Source: Chamaecyparis obtusa (taxonomy: Eukaryota > Streptophyta > Pinopsida > Cupressales > Cupressaceae). From it: 64,000 nucleotides of DNA. Below the pieces are notes generated by a model. The model made no database searches and was not told the origin of the DNA. It saw nothing but the letters and a program-made list of their open reading frames with translations. A program made the position numbers and the translations under genes. Location of the stretch: contig BSBK01008428.1 in assembly GCA_027943335.1 (NCBI GenBank), positions 62,001-126,000 on the forward strand. The letters run 5' to 3'. This document shows, in pieces, positions 57,537-64,000 of the stretch (position 1 is the first letter of the stretch; every line of letters starts with the position of its first letter).

Positions 57537-59440
57537 CCATTCTCCCCACATGAAAAGATATCAGCTCACATTAGGTGACAAGAGCACAAGATAAATTCTT
57601 AACTTCTTTAAATCTCCTTAGGTACTCAAGTATCTTCTACTTCATGAATATGTTTCCATTTGATTAGGTGTTCCATGTAATTCCTATGTCTAGTCTTCTT
57701 TGAAATCTGTGAATCTAACACCTCTCTTGTAGGCTTAGGTGGAGAAGGTAATTTCAAGTCAATGACCATCTCTTCACTATCAGATTCATCCTTACTTTCC
57801 TTTGGAATGGGACCTTTTTTAGGTATGGGATCTACCACATGAAAAATAGTAGACAAATATATGTCTTCTGGTATGTTTATCTTGTATGCATCATTTCTAT
57901 ATTTGGCCGGTATCTTACATGGACCAATCCTTCCAATTTTCAATTTTTAGGTACTCTTTTTTAAAGTGTTTCTTTGTTCAAATGTACTAATACTAAATCC
58001 CCCACTTCAAACTACACTCTTCTTTTCATCCACTCTAACATTTATTTTCTTGGTATTCTTCGTTAGAGTTTGTTTGATCTTCTCATGGATCCTTTTCATG
58101 GATTGGTAAAGTCCTCATCATTTCCACCTTTCCTTTCCATTCTCCCAATGTCTCTAAGATCTAGCACACCTCTAGAATGTAGGCCATATACTACCTCAAA
58201 AAGGCTCTTGCTAGTTGTCCTATTTATAGTATCATTGTAAGTGAATTCAGCTTGGTGGATGATTTGAACCCAAGCTTGACCATATTCCTTAGTTAATCAT
58301 TTCAAGAGTTTTCCAAGGGTCCTATTGACCACATTTTTCTACCAATATATTTTGGGATGGTAAGAAGACCCAAAAGACATATTAGTTCATCCACTGCACT
58401 CTTCTTTTCATCCACTCTAACATTTATTTTCTTGGTATTCTCCGTTAGAGTTTGTTTGATCTTCTCATGGATCCTTTTCATGGATTGGTAAAGTCCTCAT
58501 CATTTCCACCTTTCCTTTCTATTATCCCAATGTCTCTAAGATCTAGCACACCTCTGGAATGTAGGCCATATACTACCTCAAAAGGGCTCTTGCTAGTTGT
58601 CCTATTTATAGTATCATTGTAAGTGAATTCAGCTTGGTGGATGATTTGAACCCAAGCTTGACCATATTTCTTAGTTAATCATTTCAAGAGTTTTCCAAGG
58701 GTCCTATTGACCACATTTTTCTACCAATATATTTTGGGATGGTAAGAAGACCCAAAAGACATATTAGTTCCTAACCTTTTCCATAAGGTTTTCTAAAAGT
58801 ATCTCATAAAATTTGTATCTCTATCTTGTACTATGCTGATTGGTAAGGCATGTATTCTAATGGTTTACTTGAAAAAAAAATGAGCTACATGATTGGCATC
58901 ATGAGCCTCTTTACAAGGAATGAAATGACCCATTTTACTAAACCTATCTACAACAACATAAATATTTTCATAACCAGTCTTTATTTTGGGAAAAATGGCT
59001 ATGAAAACCGTACATACAAATTCCCAAGGCCTATTGGGAATTGGAAATGGTTGATAAAGACTAGGATTAGAGGAGGTCCCTTTATCTCTCTGACAAATTG
59101 TGCACTTCTCAACATACCTCCTTATGTCCTTATGCATTTTGGGTCAATAATAGAACCCTTGTACCAACTCTAGAGTATTATTCGATCCAAAGTGTCCAAT
59201 TAAGCTACCATTGTATTTTGTCATAACCAAATTCTCTCTCATGGATGCCCTTGGAAGCCACAGTCATCTCCCCTTAAATAGGAGTCCATCTTACCAAGTG
59301 TAGTCCTCATATTCACTGTGAAAGTGATTGTTATAGTCTTAGCATACCTTGTAGGCATCAAAAAATTCCTCATTCAAATATACTAATTGAAACTACTTCT
59401 TTCCTAGAGGTTACCTATTCCAATTCAAATATATACTAAT
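57537..59440 (-). pseudogene. Gypsy integrase and chromodomain remnant, copy D'
   Basis: This is the duplicate of 17571-19075. Its chromodomain end is at 57943-57626 and the zinc/core start at 59137-58865 (CTICQRDKG, NRPWEFVCTVFIAIFPK). It contains a private 382-bp tandem duplication (58015-58778). Confidence 0.8.
58015..58778 (-). repeat. 382-bp tandem duplication private to D'
   Basis: Units 58015-58396 and 58397-58778 are nearly identical. The corresponding place in D (about 18038-18418) has a single unit, so this arose after the segmental duplication. Confidence 0.95.
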
Positions 59441-59460
59441 AAAAACTGCTTCTTTCCTAA

Positions 59461-62123
59461 ATCTAATTACTATTGGATGTGGCATACAAGATTTTTTCAT
59501 GTTGATTTTGATAATCTTGTAAAGGTCAATAAGAAAAAGATGTTTTAGAGGTTTGCATACTTTAGCTAAGCCCAATAATTCTATGTGTAAGGAGTTTCAA
59601 TTGGGAAAGTTGACTAGATCTAGATTTAATAGTAAATTCAATTCATCATACAATATTTTTGACCTTGTATACATTGATTTGTGTGGACTGATGAGAACAC
59701 AAAGCTACTATGGAGATAAGTACTCTATCTTGTTTGTTGATGATTACTCAAGATTGATGTACATGTTATGTTTTTGAAGGATAAATATGATGCATTCTAC
59801 ATGTTTAAGGTGTATAAAGAAAGAGTTGAAAAAGCAACACGTAAAGCAATTAAGTGTTTCAGATCTGAAAGAGGAGGTGAGTTTACTTCATTAGATTTCA
59901 CAACAGTTTGTGAAGAACATGGAATCAAGAGACAAATGTCAGCACCAAGGACACCTCAACAAAATGGAATTGTAGAGAGAAGCAACATATCCATAATTGA
60001 CTGTGCAAGAACAATTTTTATACAAAAGAGGGTGGGTCAAATTTTTTAGAGAGAAGATGTAAGTAATGATGTCTATACTTTGAACTGGGTATAAGTTAAG
60101 AAAGGTACAAACAAAACACATTATAAGTTGTGGTATGGTCATACACCTAGTGTCAGTTCTTTGAAAACAATTGGAAGTAAATTTTAAATAAAAGAAGGAT
60201 GAACAAAATGGTAAATTTGATTCTAAGAGTGATGAAGGGATATTTCTAGGATATTCTACTAGTAGTAAAGCTTATAAGTGTTTGAACAAGATGGTTGAAT
60301 GTGAGAATGTAGAATTGATGATTTTCCAGGAAAAATGAGGAAGATAGTAAGAAGGAACTAGAAGACTATGATAGGTTTTTTTTTATGTTCAAGTGGTAGA
60401 GCCAGATATAGTACCACTGATAAACAAAGTGGTGAATGATCACCAATCGGTGAACAATCAACAACTGGTGAGTGATGATGAAAGTAACCAAAGAACATAT
60501 AACTAGTAATCCCAAGGTATGTGAAACTTAATCACTGTCAAGATTAGATTATTGGAGATAAACAAGTTGGAGTGATGTAAAGGAGTAAGGTACGGGAAGG
60601 AGCTTGTTTACTATCTAACTTAGAACCTAAAACTATTAAAGATATTTGGAAGATAATGATTGGGTTAAGCCTATGAAAGAGGAATTTAGATCAAATAGAG
60701 AAAAATTAATACATGGACTTTATTACCCAGGCCTATTGACAAGAATTTTATAGGTACTAATTGGATCTTTAGGAATAAGCTGATTGCGAAAGGAGAAGTG
60801 ATCAGAAACAAGCCAAGGCTAGTTTGCAAAGGGTATACAAAAGAAGAAGGAATGGACTATGTTGAGAAATTTTCACATGTTTCTTGACTTGAAGGTGTAA
60901 GGATAATTTTGGCATATGCTTCTTATAAAGGTTTTAAGGTATATCAAATGGATGTAAATTTTTCTATTCTGAATGGTGTGTTAGAAGAGGAAGTATACAT
61001 TGAACAACCTGAAGGTTTCGCTACTGAAAAAGGTAAAGACATGGTATATAAATTGGATAAAGAATTTTATGGACTCAAACAATATCCAAGAGGATGGTAT
61101 GAAAGGCTACATGCTTATCTTATTCATATTGGTTTCAAAACAACTAGTGTTAATAATAATGTATATCTAAAATCTAAAATTGAAGATATGATATGGATTG
61201 CTGATATTTTTGTTGATGACATAATATTTGGTGTAAATGAAGCATTAAGAAGGTCATTTGTAGATTCAATGAGGAAGGAATTTGAAATTTCAATCATAGG
61301 ATAAATCAAATTATTTATTAGTCTTTAAGTGTAAAAGATGAAGAAAGGGATATACATCAGTCAATCCAAGTATGTGAAGGGGATTCTGAGTACTTTTGGC
61401 ATGGATGACTCAAAAATAGCGGGAACACCTATGGTCATAGGTTGGAAAATATCTAAGGAGGATCAATCCAAAGAGGTAAATGAAACTCTCTATAGATCCA
61501 TCATCGGTAAGTTGCAGTATGGTGTTCACAGTAGACTAGATATTATACATGTTATCAATATGTTGCAAGGTTTTCCTCAAATCTAAAAGACTCACATATG
61601 GTTGCAATGAAGAGGACCTTTAGATATCTCAAGGGGATTGAAGATTATGGACTAGGGTATAGTAAGGATGGATAATTTTCTTTGAATGTGTTTATTGATG
61701 CAGATTGGGAAAGTAATATTGATGTAGAGGTGGATTAATCCATAGCGAGACAAGAATTAATATGATGTTATGATACAGTGAAGAGGAAATAACAAGAAAA
61801 GAACAGTTAAGTATAGTCAAAGATGATTGAATGATTATATAACTTTGGCATTTGGGTCAAAGAGGGAGAATATACATTATAAAGGGAGAATATGTATGAA
61901 CATAAGAAAAGAACATATAGGATGAGATGAAAGGAAGAGTATATGTAGGTGATGAATCATTATGATGGAGTGAGGAGACATATGATCAGAGGTACAAATA
62001 GAAGTGGAAACATTTATTAATAGTTAGTAAGAGGATTTTCATGAGGGAGACACATTGTTTCCAAGAAGAGCTCAAAAGTTAGGAGGAGTTAACATTGTTT
62101 CCATCAATGCCAAAGCGGAAGAT
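59461..62123 (+). mobile_element. Ty1/copia interior, segmental copy D'
   Basis: This is the duplicate of 19100-22255. Integrase is at 59553-60049, with the same RSERGGEF replacement; the TAA present in D at about 19531 is TTA here, giving a 93-codon open part. Reverse transcriptase is at 60909-61304 and 61338-61586. Most of RNase H is gone through a 493-bp deletion at about 61724. The polypurine tract ends at 62123. Confidence 0.85.
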
Positions 62124-62712
62124 TGTTAGCATAATTCATGCACTGATGCTAAGTATTATGTTGATGATGATTAGTAGAGGTTTAATGACAGATGAATTAG
62201 TTATTAGGTTATCATTGATGTCAACTAATCAACTTAGTATTTTCAATATGTTACCATATATTGTACAATTGAGTCATGAGTTAAGTATGTTTTTTAAGTT
62301 ACTATTCTAATAAAATAATATGTTATGTGTTAGTAAAGTAGTAAGTCATTTGTATAATTATTTGAAATTATTTGACATCACATTGCCTAAGGTATGCGTT
62401 TGAAGTGGATTCTTCAAGAAGTTTATTTGGGTCAAATAATTTTTTGAAGATGTTTCAATTTCCAATGTGAAATTCATATGGAAGTAGAAGCGATTAGAGA
62501 AAAATAGTTTATAAATTGTTAGATATGTTGTATCTTACCTAATATGATATGAATCTTTCGTATCTTGGATCTAGGGTTTATTTTAAGTCAGTGGAAGAAA
62601 ATCTATATATTGGAAAGTTGAAAAATAAATTATTTTCTAATTGTGAATTACAAAAGGATGTGGTAACAAAGAAAGTGAAGGAATCAAGTGCGATCAAGCT
62701 ATGGCTAAAAGA
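62124..62712 (+). mobile_element. Copia 3' LTR, 5' part, copy D'
   Basis: It starts TGTTAGCATAATTCATGC and is cut at the same place as 22842, so the truncation predates the segmental duplication. Confidence 0.75.
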
Positions 62713-64000
62713 ACTCAACTACAATCAATGAGGAAACTCTAGAAACTCCTGACTAAGAATGAACCTCCTAAAAGCCATAAAGAAAAAAGGTCAAACATGA
62801 ACATCCACAAAATGAATAATCAAATAATAATACCAATAAAAAGGATCACAAACATTCCCAACTATTTGGGGTAAATTCAGGTTTTCCACCCTAACACTAA
62901 CAACTATGTACGTACCCCACAATTCCTAATTCAGATAATGGTAGAGGAAGAATTATGTAGGGGCCTTAGTACTATCTCTTGTAATAAAAAACCATACAGG
63001 ATTTTTAGGGCATGCTTAGAATTTTGGAGATAGGTAAAGTTAATTTTTTATGCTTGCAAGATTGCATCACAAAGAAAGTATATATGTGCATAGATATAAA
63101 TAAAGAATTTAGTGCAGATAATGATAGGAATCAAGACATCATGTAGATACCACTAGGTGAGTGACTATGACTTTGTCGCTTATCACGCAAATAGATCGTA
63201 GATATAAACACACATGTATGTATCAAGTATATAAACATCATGAATCATGTACAAAATAAGGTTTAGATCAATATTGATAACATAATCGATAACCATAAAA
63301 TATGACCATAACAAATCTTGGAGCTATATGAAAATTCCAATAAATAAAATTAGTCCTCCCAATGGGTATGCTTGTCCATCACATGCATCATTAGCATATC
63401 CTCAAGAATATAATTAACCCACTATATATGACCATAACTCTCTAAGTGATAAGATGAACTAAAGTTTAGTTGCACAGGCCTAAGGCATGCTATAATGAGG
63501 TCCATAGAGAAGAAGTAAATGTTGGATCATGGTCTAAAATATTATTCGATGGAATGCAATGAAGTCTTACAATATCCTCTTAAAATAGCATAGCCATAGA
63601 AGCTACTAGATATAAGAAGATTGTATAGGAGATAAATGTGCTACCTTTGTTAGTCTTTCAACCATGGTAACATCATGCCTCTATGGAGTAACTAGTAATC
63701 CCATAACAAAGTCCACTAAAGCTACTAAAGTTGAAGCTACTAAAGTTTTCTTATTAAATTTTTTAGCACAAGTAGTAGCCTTCATTGTTATGTATGTGGA
63801 GCCTAATCAGACTTTTCCTATGGCGGTTTTGAGTTGCAAGTTTCAGATTGTAATCATTGGACAATAATAAAGATATTGGACTCATTCTTGGTGGACGTAG
63901 CCTAGGGATTGGGTGAACCATGCTAAATTTTGTGTTATTGTGTTCTCTCTTGTTTGTTAATATTTGCATTTTCTACTTATTATCCTAACATTCATTTGAG
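62713..64000. other. AT-rich sequence matching 22843-24193
   Basis: It is homologous to the end of block D up to the last base of the window, with about 60 bp missing near 63287. No gene was recognised. Confidence 0.6.

Overview
The window looks like nuclear DNA from a plant with a large, transposon-filled genome. The evidence is remnants of chromodomain-bearing Ty3/gypsy, Tat-like Ty3/gypsy and Ty1/copia LTR retrotransposons, a primer-binding site matching plant initiator tRNA-Met, and L1-type plant LINEs with a DUF4283-like ORF1. Great depth of decay and a single candidate host gene in 64 kb would fit a gymnosperm, but the taxon is an inference. No rRNA, tRNA or CRISPR array was recognised, and no transposon open reading frame is intact.

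Layout. Block A (1-9261) is a composite of LINE, a coiled-coil coding remnant, an ~885-bp LTR (called LTR-a) and a chromodomain integrase end. It occurs twice in a row. A third LTR (LTR-c, 9262-10604) is inserted into the second integrase end. Block D (10606-24193) holds a gypsy gag-pol remnant on the minus strand with its primer-binding site and LTR-b, then LTR-a with another integrase/chromodomain end, then a copia element on the plus strand. The stretch 24193-33200 is the unique spacer. It carries shuffled copia LTR pieces, a multiply duplicated AT-rich upstream region, and one GC-richer uninterrupted gene at 31105-31779 with a plausible TATA box, a 5' UTR intron and a good start context.

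From 33203 to the window end, blocks A and D recur as A' and D'. A' (33203-43385) has the same content, but its interior (about 35377-43328) is inverted, with short inverted duplications at both breakpoints. A Tat-like gypsy fragment (43386-48702) replaces the middle of LTR-c. D' (50602-64000) matches D at an offset of 39.8-40.4 kb, with a 382-bp tandem duplication and a 493-bp deletion of its own. Homology is still running at the last base.

How the parts fit. This is a direct segmental duplication with a unit of about 34-40 kb, and the gene sits in the spacer between the copies. If the array continues, paralogues of the gene should lie just outside the window on one or both sides. The retroelement pieces are dead and give only structural and dating information. 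The likely functional content is the gene at 31105-31779 with its promoter and leader. A 992-bp terminal-inverted-repeat insertion (80-1071) can be proven by comparison with its empty site in A'.
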